Positions 15,684-25,253 of a DNA stretch of 64,000 nucleotides are shown here, piece after piece. The stretch is from Lachnospiraceae bacterium (GTDB lineage Bacteria > Bacillota > Clostridia > Lachnospirales > Lachnospiraceae): NCBI GenBank assembly GCA_022790855.1, contig JAAVYA010000043.1, positions 20,874 to 84,873 of the forward strand, in the 5' to 3' direction. Under the pieces are notes generated by a model. The model saw nothing but the letters and a program-made list of their open reading frames with translations. It was not told the DNA's origin and searched no databases. Each line of letters begins with the position of its first letter. Positions within the stretch are counted from its first letter, which is position 1. The position numbers and the translations under genes were made by a program.

Positions 15684-18248
15684 ATGAAAAGAACCAGACG
15701 ATGGCTGGCGGCGTTGTTGTGCATATTGGTCCTGGCGGATGGAATTCCTGCTCAGGGGGCACAGGCCGCTGGCTCTTCTGCGTATACTTCTGAAACGCAG
15801 GAGAAGGGCAGAGAAAAGGTGCAGGATCCCAGAGGGGGCATGGGTGATAGTCTTCAGATTCCGGCAGCAGGAGAGACAGCGCCGGATGATCATGATCCCA
15901 AGGAAGAGCAGCCTGGTGAGGAAACCTACAGTAAGTATCAGCTAACTTTATCCCTGCCTAAGAAATATATGGAGTCAGGGGAGACACAGCAGTTAAAGGT
16001 AGAAACCGATGCACCAAGGAAGGAATTAAAGTATGAATCGGAAAATCCTTCCATTGCAACCGTTTCCTCCAACGGATTAGTGACTGCCGTAAGCGGCGGG
16101 GAAGCCGGAACTGCTTCTGTGGGGATAAAAGTTAGCTGCATCAATCCGAAAAATCCCCAGGATATGGTATCGGAAACATGCTATGTAACAGTCAAAAATA
16201 CCATTTCTTTAAATAAAAAGAGCTTTACCGTTTACTTAGGGCAGAAAACGGTTTATCAGTTGAAAGCGGCGTCCAAGCCACAGGGCGCTATCACATGGAA
16301 ATCCTCTAAGACATCCGTGGCAACGGTGAATCAAAAGGGCGTCATTACACCGAAAAAAGAAGGCAAGACCAAAATAATCGTAACTGCTGGCGGCGTTACC
16401 GCTTCCTGCGAGGTAACGGTGAAAAAACCTAGTCTCAGTCTGTCTTCCAAGAAAACAATATACATAAACCATCCGGCGGCGCTGTCTGCTCAGGCGTCTC
16501 CCAAGGCAAAAATATCATGGAGTACCTCGGATTCCAAAATTGCAAGTGTAAATTCCAAGGGAGTTGTGACAGGTAAGAAACCCGGAACCGTCACGATCAC
16601 GGCAAAGGCCAATGGGATTACAAAAAAATGTAAGGTAACGGTGAAAAAACCTACAATACGCCTTACAGACAATTTGGGGACTACAGGGAAAACAACATCC
16701 ATATTCCAGGGCAGCAGCCTGCAATTAACCGCGACTGCCAAGCCCGCAGCCAAGGTCAAATGGAAAAGCTCCAATCCAAAGGTGGCCAAGGTAGACGGCA
16801 AGGGAAAAGTGACCGGGATCAAAGAAGGTACGGTGACTATCACAGCATCTGTTCCGGGAGCAAAGACAGCATGGAAGGTCCGTGTGGTAAAAAGCTCCTA
16901 TAAGCTGAATTTTACCAGCAGAACCATGATGGCGGGCAGCCAGGCAACCTTATTTGTGAAGAATCTTCCGGAATACAGCAGCGTTTCTTTTAGCCAGACA
17001 GAGTATAACGGAAGTATTTCACTTTACTCCTCTGGCCGTATGTGCACCATTACCGCCAACAGGAAAGGAAAAGAGACCATATGGGTTAATGTTTGGGTAT
17101 ACTTGGGCGCCGAACGCGTTCTTTACAGGCAGAGCTGCACCATAAAGGTTGTAGATTCCGGTATCAATGCACAGCAGGTTTCCATTGCCAAAAACACGTC
17201 CCAGAAGTTAAAGGTAGTAAACGGCGGAAAAGGGATTAAAAGTGTTACATGGTCCTCTTCCGAACCGAAAGTTGTATCCGTGGATAAACAAACCGGGAAG
17301 GTTACTGGGAAAAAAGCTGGAACGGCCAAGATTACGGCGACAATAACCTACAGCAACGGGAAAAAGAAAACCTACACTACTACGATGAAGGTTTCCAATC
17401 CTGCCCTGAAAACCACAACGATTTCTCTGGCGTTAAATAGCAGCAAAACCATTGGCGTGAAGGGGACGAACGGTTATACCTCCATTCGGTGGAAGAGCAA
17501 AAAAGAATCTGTCGTAACGGTGGATGCAGACGGGAAAATCACCCCAAAGAAGAAAGGAAGCGCCCAGCTGACAGCAACCGTAGACGGAAAGAAATTGACC
17601 TGCCGGGTCTATGTGACAGATCCCAAGTTAAAATCCAGTTACAGTGCCCTGTCTCCGGGCGGAAAAGCTTCTATTTCATTGAAAGGGCTTTCCTCCAAAA
17701 GCAAAGTAACTTATAAAAGTTCCAACCCATGGGTAGCTTCGGTAAATAAATCCGGCAAGATCACTGCAGTAGGCGGAGGCCGTTCTGAGATTACAGTGAA
17801 TGCTGACGGTAGAGAACTTCATTATCTGGTGGAGGTGGCGTCCTCCACAGCTTTGCAGGCATGTAAAGAAGGAAAAGCGATTATGTTCAGTTCCTCCTAC
17901 AGCCAGGCTTTAAGGATGTCAACAGGCTACTATGACTGCAGTTCCCTGGTATTTCGGGCTTACGGAAGAAATACCGGATTGTTGGGCGGCCAATATTCCT
18001 GGGCTCCTACGGCGGCAGGCATGGCTATGCATATGGCAAATACTGGAAAAGTCCTGTACTGGGGCCAGGCGAAGGTGGAGGATTTACGGCCGGGAGATTT
18101 GATTTTCTATGGAGGAGCCTCAAACGGACGTTATCTGGGAATTTATCATGTGTCCATGTATTATGGAAACGGGTATCGTCTGGAGAAGCCGATGTATGGA
18201 TATTTTCCAAATGAAAAAATTGTAATGATAGCAAGGCCGGTGCCATAA
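15684..18248 (+). CDS. Secreted protein with Ig-like (Big_2) repeats and C-terminal NlpC/P60 domain
   Basis: A signal peptide is visible (KRTRR, then a hydrophobic core, cleavage expected near AQA-AGS at about residue 30). A linker rich in charged residues is followed by about seven bacterial Ig-like repeats of 80 residues, each ending in phrases such as VTGKKPGTVTITAKANG. The last 134 residues form an NlpC/P60-type fold with a YYDCSS Cys at 752 and a His at 822 in GIYHVSMYYG. The family cleaves peptidoglycan stem peptides, so this is probably an exported cell-wall hydrolase anchored through its repeats. GAGGGAAT precedes the ATG and a terminator follows. Confidence 0.85.
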   Translation: MKRTRRWLAALLCILVLADGIPAQGAQAAGSSAYTSETQEKGREKVQDPRGGMGDSLQIPAAGETAPDDHDPKEEQPGEETYSKYQLTLSLPKKYMESGETQQLKVETDAPRKELKYESENPSIATVSSNGLVTAVSGGEAGTASVGIKVSCINPKNPQDMVSETCYVTVKNTISLNKKSFTVYLGQKTVYQLKAASKPQGAITWKSSKTSVATVNQKGVITPKKEGKTKIIVTAGGVTASCEVTVKKPSLSLSSKKTIYINHPAALSAQASPKAKISWSTSDSKIASVNSKGVVTGKKPGTVTITAKANGITKKCKVTVKKPTIRLTDNLGTTGKTTSIFQGSSLQLTATAKPAAKVKWKSSNPKVAKVDGKGKVTGIKEGTVTITASVPGAKTAWKVRVVKSSYKLNFTSRTMMAGSQATLFVKNLPEYSSVSFSQTEYNGSISLYSSGRMCTITANRKGKETIWVNVWVYLGAERVLYRQSCTIKVVDSGINAQQVSIAKNTSQKLKVVNGGKGIKSVTWSSSEPKVVSVDKQTGKVTGKKAGTAKITATITYSNGKKKTYTTTMKVSNPALKTTTISLALNSSKTIGVKGTNGYTSIRWKSKKESVVTVDADGKITPKKKGSAQLTATVDGKKLTCRVYVTDPKLKSSYSALSPGGKASISLKGLSSKSKVTYKSSNPWVASVNKSGKITAVGGGRSEITVNADGRELHYLVEVASSTALQACKEGKAIMFSSSYSQALRMSTGYYDCSSLVFRAYGRNTGLLGGQYSWAPTAAGMAMHMANTGKVLYWGQAKVEDLRPGDLIFYGGASNGRYLGIYHVSMYYGNGYRLEKPMYGYFPNEKIVMIARPVP

Positions 18249-18263
18249 GAAGGAAAAAAGCAG

Positions 18264-18308
18264 CCGCGGCAAGACAGACCAAAGTGGGTTTTGTCTTGCC
18301 GTGGTTTT
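18264..18308 (+). terminator. Rho-independent terminator
   Basis: A 13-bp stem CCGCGGCAAGACA/TGTCTTGCCGTGG is followed by TTTTGCTTT, 16 nt after the NlpC/P60 gene. Confidence 0.75.
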
Positions 18309-18464
18309 GCTTTGTAGGGAAATTGCACTATGCTGGTTGGAAAAATTGGTGTATAATAACAATGACATAACCAAACGAAGACGAATGGTGTGAAACGGAT
18401 CATTCTTGGAGATAAAATGTTGATTTAAGCAGCAGTATAGCCTTCCTAAAGGAGCAGACAAACT

Positions 18465-19442
18465 ATGAAAACCATCGATGCGGACATCAAAGCAGGCAGC
18501 TTTGCCCCGGTATACCTTCTTTACGGGGAAGAAAATTATTTGAAGAAACAATATAAAGAGAAGCTTGTAAAATCTCTTGTGGCAGAAGGGGATACCATGA
18601 ATTTCTCGTCCTTTGAAGGAAAAGATATTCGCCCGGAAGCCTTGATTGACCTGGCGGAAACCATGCCCTTTTTTGCAGACAGAAGGCTGATTCTGGTGGA
18701 GAATGGCGGAATGTTTAAGAATGCCTGTGAAGAATTAGCGGAATATATCAAAAACATCGCTCCTTCCTCTTGCTTTGTATTTGTAGAAGAAGAGGTAGAC
18801 AAACGAAGTAAGATGTTTAAGCGGGTAAAATCAGCGGGACGGGTTGTAGAATTTTCCAGACAGGGGGAAAAGGTTTTAACCCAGTGGATTTTGGGGCGTA
18901 TCAAAAGGGAGCAGAAGAACATAACAAAAGATGCCCTTGCACAATTCCTTGGGGCAGTAGGGGATGATATGGGAACGATCCATAACGAGTTGGAGAAGCT
19001 GCTTTGTTACTGCGCAGATCAGGATGCCATTGAAGCTTCCGATGTTCAGGCGGTGTGCACAAATCAGACTGTGAATAAGATTTTTGATATGGTAAATGCC
19101 GTTGCGGAAAAAAATCAGAAAAAGGCCCTGTCTTTGTATTATGATTTGCTGGCGTTGAAGGAACCGCCCATGCGGATTTTATTTCTGATTGCCCGGCAGT
19201 TTCAAATTCTCTTGCAGATCAAGGAGCTTTCCGGAAAGGGATACGATCAGAAGTTCATTGCTTCTCAGGCGGGGATTCCGGAATTTGCAGTTAGAAAAAA
19301 CCAGGGACAGGCCAGAAGCTTTACATCAAAGCAATTAATAGAAGCCGTTACGGAATGTGTGGAGATGGAAGAGGCCGTAAAAACGGGAAATATGAATGAC
19401 CGAATGGCGGTAGAATTGCTGATTGTGTCTTACAGCGGATGA
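18465..19442 (+). CDS. holA: DNA polymerase III delta subunit
   Basis: The 325-residue protein has the HolA N-terminal Walker-A-like phrase YLLYGEENYLKKQY (about 18-31) and the C-terminal helical region with KEPPMRILFLIARQFQ and NDRMAVELLI. Delta opens the sliding clamp as part of the clamp loader. The order holA-rpsT-gpr-spoIIP-lepA is common in Firmicutes. AAAGGAG lies upstream of the ATG. A TATAAT at 18352-18357 could be its promoter, but no matching -35 is evident. Confidence 0.92.
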   Translation: MKTIDADIKAGSFAPVYLLYGEENYLKKQYKEKLVKSLVAEGDTMNFSSFEGKDIRPEALIDLAETMPFFADRRLILVENGGMFKNACEELAEYIKNIAPSSCFVFVEEEVDKRSKMFKRVKSAGRVVEFSRQGEKVLTQWILGRIKREQKNITKDALAQFLGAVGDDMGTIHNELEKLLCYCADQDAIEASDVQAVCTNQTVNKIFDMVNAVAEKNQKKALSLYYDLLALKEPPMRILFLIARQFQILLQIKELSGKGYDQKFIASQAGIPEFAVRKNQGQARSFTSKQLIEAVTECVEMEEAVKTGNMNDRMAVELLIVSYSG

Positions 19443-19478
19443 AAAAAACTCCGTCTGGCTGACGGTACCAGGCGGAGT
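19441..19478 (-). terminator. Terminator of rpsT
   Basis: The hairpin ACTCCGTCTGG/CCAGGCGGAGT spans 19448-19478. On the minus strand it is followed by a run of seven Ts (19442-19448), so it ends the rpsT transcript. It also sits right after holA and may stop that transcript in the convergent direction. Confidence 0.8.
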
Positions 19479-19497
19479 CATCTATTGCTCTCTAAAA

Positions 19498-19761
19498 TTA
19501 AGCGATTCCATTCACGGCCCTGCTTAAACGGGAGACTTTTCTGGAAGCGGTGTTCTTATGGAACACGCCCTTGCTGGTCGCCTTGTCGATCTCAGCAGTA
19601 GCGGCAACCAGGGCAGCCTTTGCAGCTTCCTTGTCCTTTGCTGCGACAGCGGCATCTACCTTCTTAATGGAAGTCTTAACCTTGGACTTGATTGCTTTAT
19701 TGCGGGCAGTTCTAGCTTCTGCCACTAAGATTCTCTTCTTTGCAGATTTGATGTTAGCCAA
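19498..19761 (-). CDS. rpsT: 30S ribosomal protein S20
   Basis: The 87-residue basic protein begins (M)ANIKSAKKRI and ends SRLSRAVNGIA, a full-length S20. It binds 16S rRNA early in 30S assembly. The start is TTG: GGAGG stands 8 nt upstream, and the protein then begins at the conserved ANIKSA; the ATG five codons earlier would overlap the ribosome site. It is transcribed against its neighbours from its own promoter. Confidence 0.96.
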   Translation of the reverse strand: MANIKSAKKRILVAEARTARNKAIKSKVKTSIKKVDAAVAAKDKEAAKAALVAATAEIDKATSKGVFHKNTASRKVSRLSRAVNGIA

Positions 19762-19850
19762 TCCGTACACCTCCAATCCAATATGGTTTATCGTTCATGG
19801 ATGTTTCATTAAAGCCGGACACGGACGTTCTAATGGAAACATACTCATAT

Positions 19851-19879
19851 ATTTTATGCCATTAAATTCTATCTGTCAA
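19851..19879 (-). promoter_or_regulatory. Promoter of rpsT, sigma-A type
   Basis: Read on the minus strand, a perfect TTGACA (19879-19874) and TAAAAT (19856-19851) are separated by 17 nt. The leader to the TTG start is about 85 nt. Confidence 0.75.
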
Positions 19880-19936
19880 TACATAATCTTGATTTTTTTG
19901 TAAAAAATAAAGAAAAAGCGCTATGGAGGAACAATG

Positions 19937-20893
19937 ATGAGTCATTTTCAGGTAAGAACGGATTTGGCGTTGGAGGCCAGGGAAAAATTTGAAGAGGACA
20001 ATGTGGAAATCAAAGGCGTTCGCATTGAGGAGGAGATGGCAGAAGAGGGAGAAATTAAGATCACCAATGTGGTGATTGAAACGGAAAATGGCGCCAAGGT
20101 AATGGGAAAGCCCAAAGGAACCTATATTACTCTGGAAGCTCCGGGTATGAGTGAACAGGATGAAGATTACCACCGGGAGATTTCCAAGCAGTTGGCCAAA
20201 ATACTTCTAAAACTGATGCCGGACAAAAAGCCGCCGGTTTCCATTTTGGTAGCAGGTCTTGGAAACCGGGAAGTGACGCCGGACGCATTGGGGCCGAGAG
20301 TCGTGGACAACCTGATGATCACCCGGCATATTATTCAGGAATTTGGCAAATATGCCTTCGGAGAAGAAGAGACAAATGCCATAAGCAGCATTGTTCCGGG
20401 CGTTATGGCCCAAACCGGGATGGAGAGCATGGAAATTGTGCGGGGGGTCATTGAAGAGACAAAGCCGGACTGTGTCATTGCCATTGACGCTCTTGCGGCC
20501 AGAAGCACCAAACGGCTGGGGCGTACCATACAGATTACGGATACCGGGATTAATCCTGGTTCCGGGGTTGGAAACCACAGGCATGGATTGAATCAGGAGA
20601 GCCTGGGAATTCCGGTGATTGCCATAGGAATTCCTACGGTAGTGGATGCGGCTACGATTGTCAGCGATACGATGCAGACCCTGATACAGGCCATGTCCCA
20701 GTCCAATTATTTAAGCAGCCTGAGCAATTCTCTGGAATCTTTAAACGATGCGGAAAAGTATGATTTGATCCGGGAGCTTCTTTCTCCCAGTTTAAATACC
20801 ATGTTTGTGACGCCCAAGGATATTGACGAGGCCATCAAACGCCTGAGCTTTACGGTTTCCGAGGGGCTGAATATTGCATTTGGCGTTGCATAA
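19937..20893 (+). CDS. gpr: Spore germination protease GPR
   Basis: The sequence matches GPR: an N-terminal propeptide (FQVRTDLALEAREKFEED), then LVAGLGNREVTPDALGPRVV, and GSGVGNHRHGLNQESLGIPV. Length of about 318 residues is slightly below that of Bacillus GPR. The enzyme degrades small acid-soluble spore proteins on germination; the precursor is expected to autoprocess after the conserved propeptide Asp. Two adjacent ATGs (19934, 19937) are possible; the second has GGAGG at a better 7-nt spacing. The spoIIP gene follows. Confidence 0.95.
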   Translation: MSHFQVRTDLALEAREKFEEDNVEIKGVRIEEEMAEEGEIKITNVVIETENGAKVMGKPKGTYITLEAPGMSEQDEDYHREISKQLAKILLKLMPDKKPPVSILVAGLGNREVTPDALGPRVVDNLMITRHIIQEFGKYAFGEEETNAISSIVPGVMAQTGMESMEIVRGVIEETKPDCVIAIDALAARSTKRLGRTIQITDTGINPGSGVGNHRHGLNQESLGIPVIAIGIPTVVDAATIVSDTMQTLIQAMSQSNYLSSLSNSLESLNDAEKYDLIRELLSPSLNTMFVTPKDIDEAIKRLSFTVSEGLNIAFGVA

Positions 20894-20982
20894 TTCCCAA
20901 AGGACAAACATATACTATAGTATTTATGGACATTGGACAGCATTATAATACTGTACTAGGTATAGAACTGAGGGAATGTTTT

Positions 20983-22341
20983 TTGCATAGACGAAATCAA
21001 AACAAAGGAAACTATATAAGAAATGCATGCTTGGCGCTTTTGGTGCTATTGGTGGCAGTCTGCTGGCAGAACTTAAAGGCTGCTGGGGAAGCGCCCGCAT
21101 TCCAGGAAATCCTGGGACTTTTTCAGGGGGATCTTTACCGAAAGGTTTTAAATACCCATATGCCGGGAGTTACCGGGGATACCGAGAATCGAAAAGGCCC
21201 CAAACAGCTTGGGGAGATTTTTGGGGAGATGCTTCTTGGGGTGCTTCCGATCCAGTCCTATGCCATGGACCTGAAGGAGTATGATACCCAGGTGGAAAGC
21301 GAGCTGACATATGAAATGCTCCTGGCCCGGGAAGGAGAAGATGAGAAGTACCGGGACGGGGAGCTGATTGAGGATGGAAATCCGGCGGAAGACAGCAAAG
21401 AGGACGAGGAGCAAAAAGCTAGGAAAGAGCCAGAGGAGAAGGGCGAAACCGAGAATGGCAATCAAGGGAAAGAGGGGGATGGCAAGGAAGAGGAAGAGGC
21501 AGAAGAGAAGGATGGAGAAGATGCGGCGGAAGCTTCCGGGTTGCCCCAATCGTCTGCCCCAGAACAGTCAGTGTACATTTCCCGGGAAAAATTGAATGAT
21601 TTTGATTATTTAATCCAGCATTTTTATGTAGTAGACAAAACCACCACCATAGACGGCAGCCTGCTGAACGCCCAAGAGCTTTTGGCAAAAAATATGAAGC
21701 TTACGACCCCCTCGGATCAGCCTCAGATTTTGATTCATCATACCCATTCCCAGGAAGGCTATGCAGATTCCAACGGGGATGTCTCCACTTCCATCGTGGC
21801 GGTGGGGGAATATTTGACGGAACTGCTGCGGGGGTATGGTTTTAATGTCATCCATGATACCGGGGCATATGACATTATAGACCACCAAAATGCCTATTCT
21901 TATGCGGGTCCGGCTGTGGAGCAGATTTTGGCGGAAAACCCTTCTATTGAAGTAGTGATCGATATGCATCGGGACGGTATAAAGGAGGGCCATCTGGTTA
22001 CAGAAGTCAACGGAAAGCAGACGGCTAAAATTATGTTTTTCAATGGATTAAGCAGGACTGCGGCCAACGGAAATCTGGAATACCTTTATAATCCATATCT
22101 TCAGGACAATCTTGCTTTTTCCCTTCAGATGAAGCTGGCGGCGGAGGAATATTATCCTGGCTTTACCAGGGCCAATTATCTGAAAGGCTACCGCTATAAT
22201 TTGCACTATGTTCCCAAAAGCATGCTGGTGGAAGTAGGAGCCCAGACCAATACGCTGGAAGAAGCCAAGAATGCCATGGAGCCTTTGGCGGATTTATTAC
22301 ATAAGGTATTGGCACCTGAAACATCCATACATAAGAGTTGA
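20983..22341 (+). CDS. spoIIP: Stage II sporulation protein P
   Basis: A hydrophobic anchor lies near the N-terminus (ACLALLVLLVAVCW). A long acidic low-complexity linker (about 110-190) follows, then the amidase/endopeptidase domain with HHTHSQEGY and VIDMHRDG. SpoIIP degrades septal peptidoglycan during engulfment with SpoIID and SpoIIM. I chose the TTG at 20983 because GAGGGA lies 8-9 nt upstream; an ATG at 20926 would add 19 residues without a ribosome site. CATTATAAT near 20942, with GTATTTA 14 nt before, loosely resembles a sigma-E promoter. Confidence 0.92.
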   Translation: MHRRNQNKGNYIRNACLALLVLLVAVCWQNLKAAGEAPAFQEILGLFQGDLYRKVLNTHMPGVTGDTENRKGPKQLGEIFGEMLLGVLPIQSYAMDLKEYDTQVESELTYEMLLAREGEDEKYRDGELIEDGNPAEDSKEDEEQKARKEPEEKGETENGNQGKEGDGKEEEEAEEKDGEDAAEASGLPQSSAPEQSVYISREKLNDFDYLIQHFYVVDKTTTIDGSLLNAQELLAKNMKLTTPSDQPQILIHHTHSQEGYADSNGDVSTSIVAVGEYLTELLRGYGFNVIHDTGAYDIIDHQNAYSYAGPAVEQILAENPSIEVVIDMHRDGIKEGHLVTEVNGKQTAKIMFFNGLSRTAANGNLEYLYNPYLQDNLAFSLQMKLAAEEYYPGFTRANYLKGYRYNLHYVPKSMLVEVGAQTNTLEEAKNAMEPLADLLHKVLAPETSIHKS

Positions 22342-22383
22342 TCGTATGCAAATGCCAAAAATTTGATCAAAAAGGAGACCGCC

Positions 22384-23319
22384 ATGTTTTATGCCATGAA
22401 ATCAGAAGGCCCCAGAGTCATAGCCTTGTCGGACTGGAAGAAAGAGACGGATGGAATTGGGTATGTCACCGTAAAGGAGCTTCGTCAGCAGGAGGAAGCG
22501 CTGAAAATTTCCGTTAAGACTTTGGAGGAATGCATGTATCGTCAGGCCAGATACCGTCTGGGACTGAAATATTACGATACCTTCGGGTTTGCCATGTTGA
22601 AGATTTTACAGCTTCGGAATCCAGAAATGGAAAGCGGCTATCTTGCTTTTTTTATGCGGGAGAACTTGTTTGTATTTGTGGAGATCAAAGACCCGGTGGG
22701 GATGTTTCGAAAACAGTTTCTGGAAGTGATGGATAAGGAAGGGGCCAATACCACTTTGGAGAAAATCGTATTTGAATTTTTGGAATGTTTTCTTCAGGAG
22801 GGGTTCACGGTACTGGAGGAGACGGAACAGGCGGTCATCGCCATGGAGCGGGATCTGGTGGAGGGGCATATGGACAAACATCTGAATAAACGGATTTTTG
22901 AGCTGAAACGAATGCTGACTCTTCAGAAAAATTATTATCAACAGTTAGCAAATGTGGGGGCGGCCCTTATGGAAAATGAAAATAAAATGTTCTGGAAGGA
23001 GGATATGAATTATTTCAGGCTTTTTACGGAACAGGCGGGGGAGCTTAAAAATGATACCCAGCTTTTGTGTGGGGAGTTGGTTCATGTGAGAGAGGCTTTG
23101 GACGCGGCATTAAATTATGACTTAAATTCTATTATGAAAGTGTTTACCGTGGTGACCACAGTTTTTTTGCCTTTAAGTTTGATTACCGGATGGTACGGCA
23201 TGAATTTTACTCATATGCCGGAGCTTTCCTGGGCGTGGGGGTATCCGATGGCAGTCTTCCTTTCTCTCCTGGTGGTGGCGGGCTGTCTGGCGTTTTTCAA
23301 ATGGAAAAAACTTCTGTAA
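22384..23319 (+). CDS. corA: CorA family divalent metal ion transporter
   Basis: The 311-residue protein has the CorA plan: a cytoplasmic alpha/beta N-terminal part, a long helix (about 165-255) and two C-terminal membrane segments, with the signature YGMNF between them. It moves Mg2+ (or Co2+, Ni2+) across the inner membrane as a pentamer. The periplasmic-loop MPEL found in classical CorA also appears (HMPELSW). AAGGAG precedes the ATG at 22384; the frame extends slightly further upstream without a ribosome site. Confidence 0.88.
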   Translation: MFYAMKSEGPRVIALSDWKKETDGIGYVTVKELRQQEEALKISVKTLEECMYRQARYRLGLKYYDTFGFAMLKILQLRNPEMESGYLAFFMRENLFVFVEIKDPVGMFRKQFLEVMDKEGANTTLEKIVFEFLECFLQEGFTVLEETEQAVIAMERDLVEGHMDKHLNKRIFELKRMLTLQKNYYQQLANVGAALMENENKMFWKEDMNYFRLFTEQAGELKNDTQLLCGELVHVREALDAALNYDLNSIMKVFTVVTTVFLPLSLITGWYGMNFTHMPELSWAWGYPMAVFLSLLVVAGCLAFFKWKKLL

Positions 23320-23324
23320 AAGTT

Positions 23325-23354
23325 TTGGACAAGGCATGGATGGTATGATATACT
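23325..23354 (+). promoter_or_regulatory. Promoter before lepA
   Basis: TTGGAC (23325-23330) and TATACT (23349-23354) are separated by 18 nt, about 80 nt before lepA. Confidence 0.55.
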
Positions 23355-23434
23355 GTTATCCGATAAGAATACACGCTGGGAATTTTTAGAACCTGGATTT
23401 GAGTGTGTATCAGGAAAAGCAGGAGGAATCTGAG

Positions 23435-25249
23435 ATGGCAGTGATAGACCAGAGCAAAATCAGGAATTTTTGTATTATTGCACATATAGATCATGGAAAA
23501 TCAACCCTGGCGGACCGTATCATTGAAATGACGGGGCTTTTGACCAGCCGGGAGATGCAGGCCCAGGTATTGGACAATATGGAGTTAGAGCGGGAGCGGG
23601 GCATTACCATCAAAGCCCAGGCAGTACGGATCGTCTATCGGGCCAAAGACGGGGAGGAATATATTTTTAATTTGATTGATACGCCGGGGCATGTGGATTT
23701 TAATTACGAGGTGTCCAGAAGCCTTGCGGCCTGCGACGGGGCGGTTCTTGTGGTGGACGCGGCCCAGGGCATTGAGGCCCAGACCCTGGCCAATGTGTAT
23801 CTTGCCTTAGACCACGACCTGGACGTGCTTCCCGTCATCAACAAAATTGACCTTCCCAGCGCTCAGCCGCAGCATGTGATCGATGAGATTGAAGACGTGA
23901 TCGGATTAGAAGCCCAGGACGCTCCTCAGATCTCCGCCAAGACGGGCCTGAATGTGGAGGAGGTCTTAGAACAGATCGTGGCCAAGATCCCCGCGCCTAC
24001 AGGGGATGAAGACGCGCCCTTAAAAGCCTTGATTTTTGATTCTCTTTACGATTCCTATAAAGGGGTCATCGTATTTTGCAGGATCAAGGAAGGTACGGTA
24101 AAGGTGGGAACTCCCATTAAAATGATGGCTACAGGAGCCACAGCGGAAGTAGTGGAAGTGGGATATTTTGGAGCCGGGCAGTTCATTCCTTGCCAGGAAC
24201 TTTCCGCAGGTATGGTAGGCTATATCACCGCAAGTCTGAAAAATGTCAAGGATACCCGGGTGGGGGATACGATTACCAACGCCCAGAACCCTTGCAGCGA
24301 AGCCCTTCCCGGCTATAAAAAGGTGAATCCTATGGTGTACTGCGGCCTGTATCCGGCGGACGGGGCAAAGTATCCTGATCTGCGGGACGCCTTAGAGAAG
24401 CTGCAGCTAAACGATGCGGCCCTGCAATTTGAACCGGAGACTTCCGTTGCCTTAGGATTTGGTTTTCGGTGCGGATTTTTGGGATTGCTGCATTTAGAGA
24501 TTGTTCAGGAACGGCTGGAGCGGGAATTCAATCTGGATCTGGTTACCACAGCTCCCGGCGTTATTTATAAGGTGCATAAGACGGACGGGGAAGTAATCGA
24601 TCTGACCAACCCCTCCAACCTGCCGGAACCTACGGAAATTGAGTATATGGAAGAACCTATGGTCAGCGCCGAGATTATGGTGACCAGTGAATTTATCGGC
24701 GCTATTATGGATTTGTGCCAGGAACGCAGAGGCATTTACATCAGCATGGAATATATGGAAGAGACCCGTGCGCTGATTAAGTACGACCTTCCCTTGAATG
24801 AAATTATTTACGACTTTTTCGATGCGCTGAAATCACGCTCCAGAGGGTATGCGTCCTTCGATTATGAGATGAAGGGTTATGCCAGAAGCGAGCTGGTGAA
24901 GCTGGACATCCTCATAAATAAAGAAGAAGTGGACGCCCTTTCCTTTATCGTACACAGCGGCACCGCCTACGAACGGGGCCGGAAGATGTGTGAGAAATTA
25001 AAAGAAGAGATTCCACGGCATTTGTTTGAGATACCCATTCAGGCAGCTATCGGCAGCAAGGTCATTGCCCGGGAAACAGTAAAAGCCGTGCGCAAGGACG
25101 TGTTAGCTAAGTGCTACGGCGGCGACATCACCAGAAAACGAAAGCTTTTGGAAAAACAGAAAGAAGGCAAAAAACGTATGCGCCAGATCGGGAACGTGGA
25201 GATTCCTCAGAAAGCCTTTATGAGCGTTTTGAAGCTGGACGACAGGTGA
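23435..25249 (+). CDS. lepA: Elongation factor 4 (LepA)
   Basis: The 604-residue GTPase has G1 [12 protein letters not shown] (residues 18-29), G3 DTPGHVDF and G4 NKIDLPSA, and the LepA-specific C-terminal domain ending in [21 protein letters not shown] sequence (here [19 protein letters not shown]). It acts on stalled or mistranslocated ribosomes, or in assembly. AGGAGG precedes the ATG at 23435; the upstream ATG-like start at 23399 would add a non-conserved tail. HemW follows 4 nt later. Confidence 0.96.
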   Translation: MAVIDQSKIRNFCIIAHIDHGKSTLADRIIEMTGLLTSREMQAQVLDNMELERERGITIKAQAVRIVYRAKDGEEYIFNLIDTPGHVDFNYEVSRSLAACDGAVLVVDAAQGIEAQTLANVYLALDHDLDVLPVINKIDLPSAQPQHVIDEIEDVIGLEAQDAPQISAKTGLNVEEVLEQIVAKIPAPTGDEDAPLKALIFDSLYDSYKGVIVFCRIKEGTVKVGTPIKMMATGATAEVVEVGYFGAGQFIPCQELSAGMVGYITASLKNVKDTRVGDTITNAQNPCSEALPGYKKVNPMVYCGLYPADGAKYPDLRDALEKLQLNDAALQFEPETSVALGFGFRCGFLGLLHLEIVQERLEREFNLDLVTTAPGVIYKVHKTDGEVIDLTNPSNLPEPTEIEYMEEPMVSAEIMVTSEFIGAIMDLCQERRGIYISMEYMEETRALIKYDLPLNEIIYDFFDALKSRSRGYASFDYEMKGYARSELVKLDILINKEEVDALSFIVHSGTAYERGRKMCEKLKEEIPRHLFEIPIQAAIGSKVIARETVKAVRKDVLAKCYGGDITRKRKLLEKQKEGKKRMRQIGNVEIPQKAFMSVLKLDDR

Positions 25250-25253
25250 CGGC

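Noticed and set aside
15684..18248. CRISPR-like or tandem DNA repeat in the Ig-like protein
   Set aside because: The repetition is at protein level, with diverged DNA and 240-nt period; no short direct repeats with spacers.
21334..21530. Acidic low-complexity part of spoIIP as a separate gene or repeat
   Set aside because: It is a continuous Glu/Lys-rich linker in one frame between anchor and catalytic domain, common in SpoIIP.
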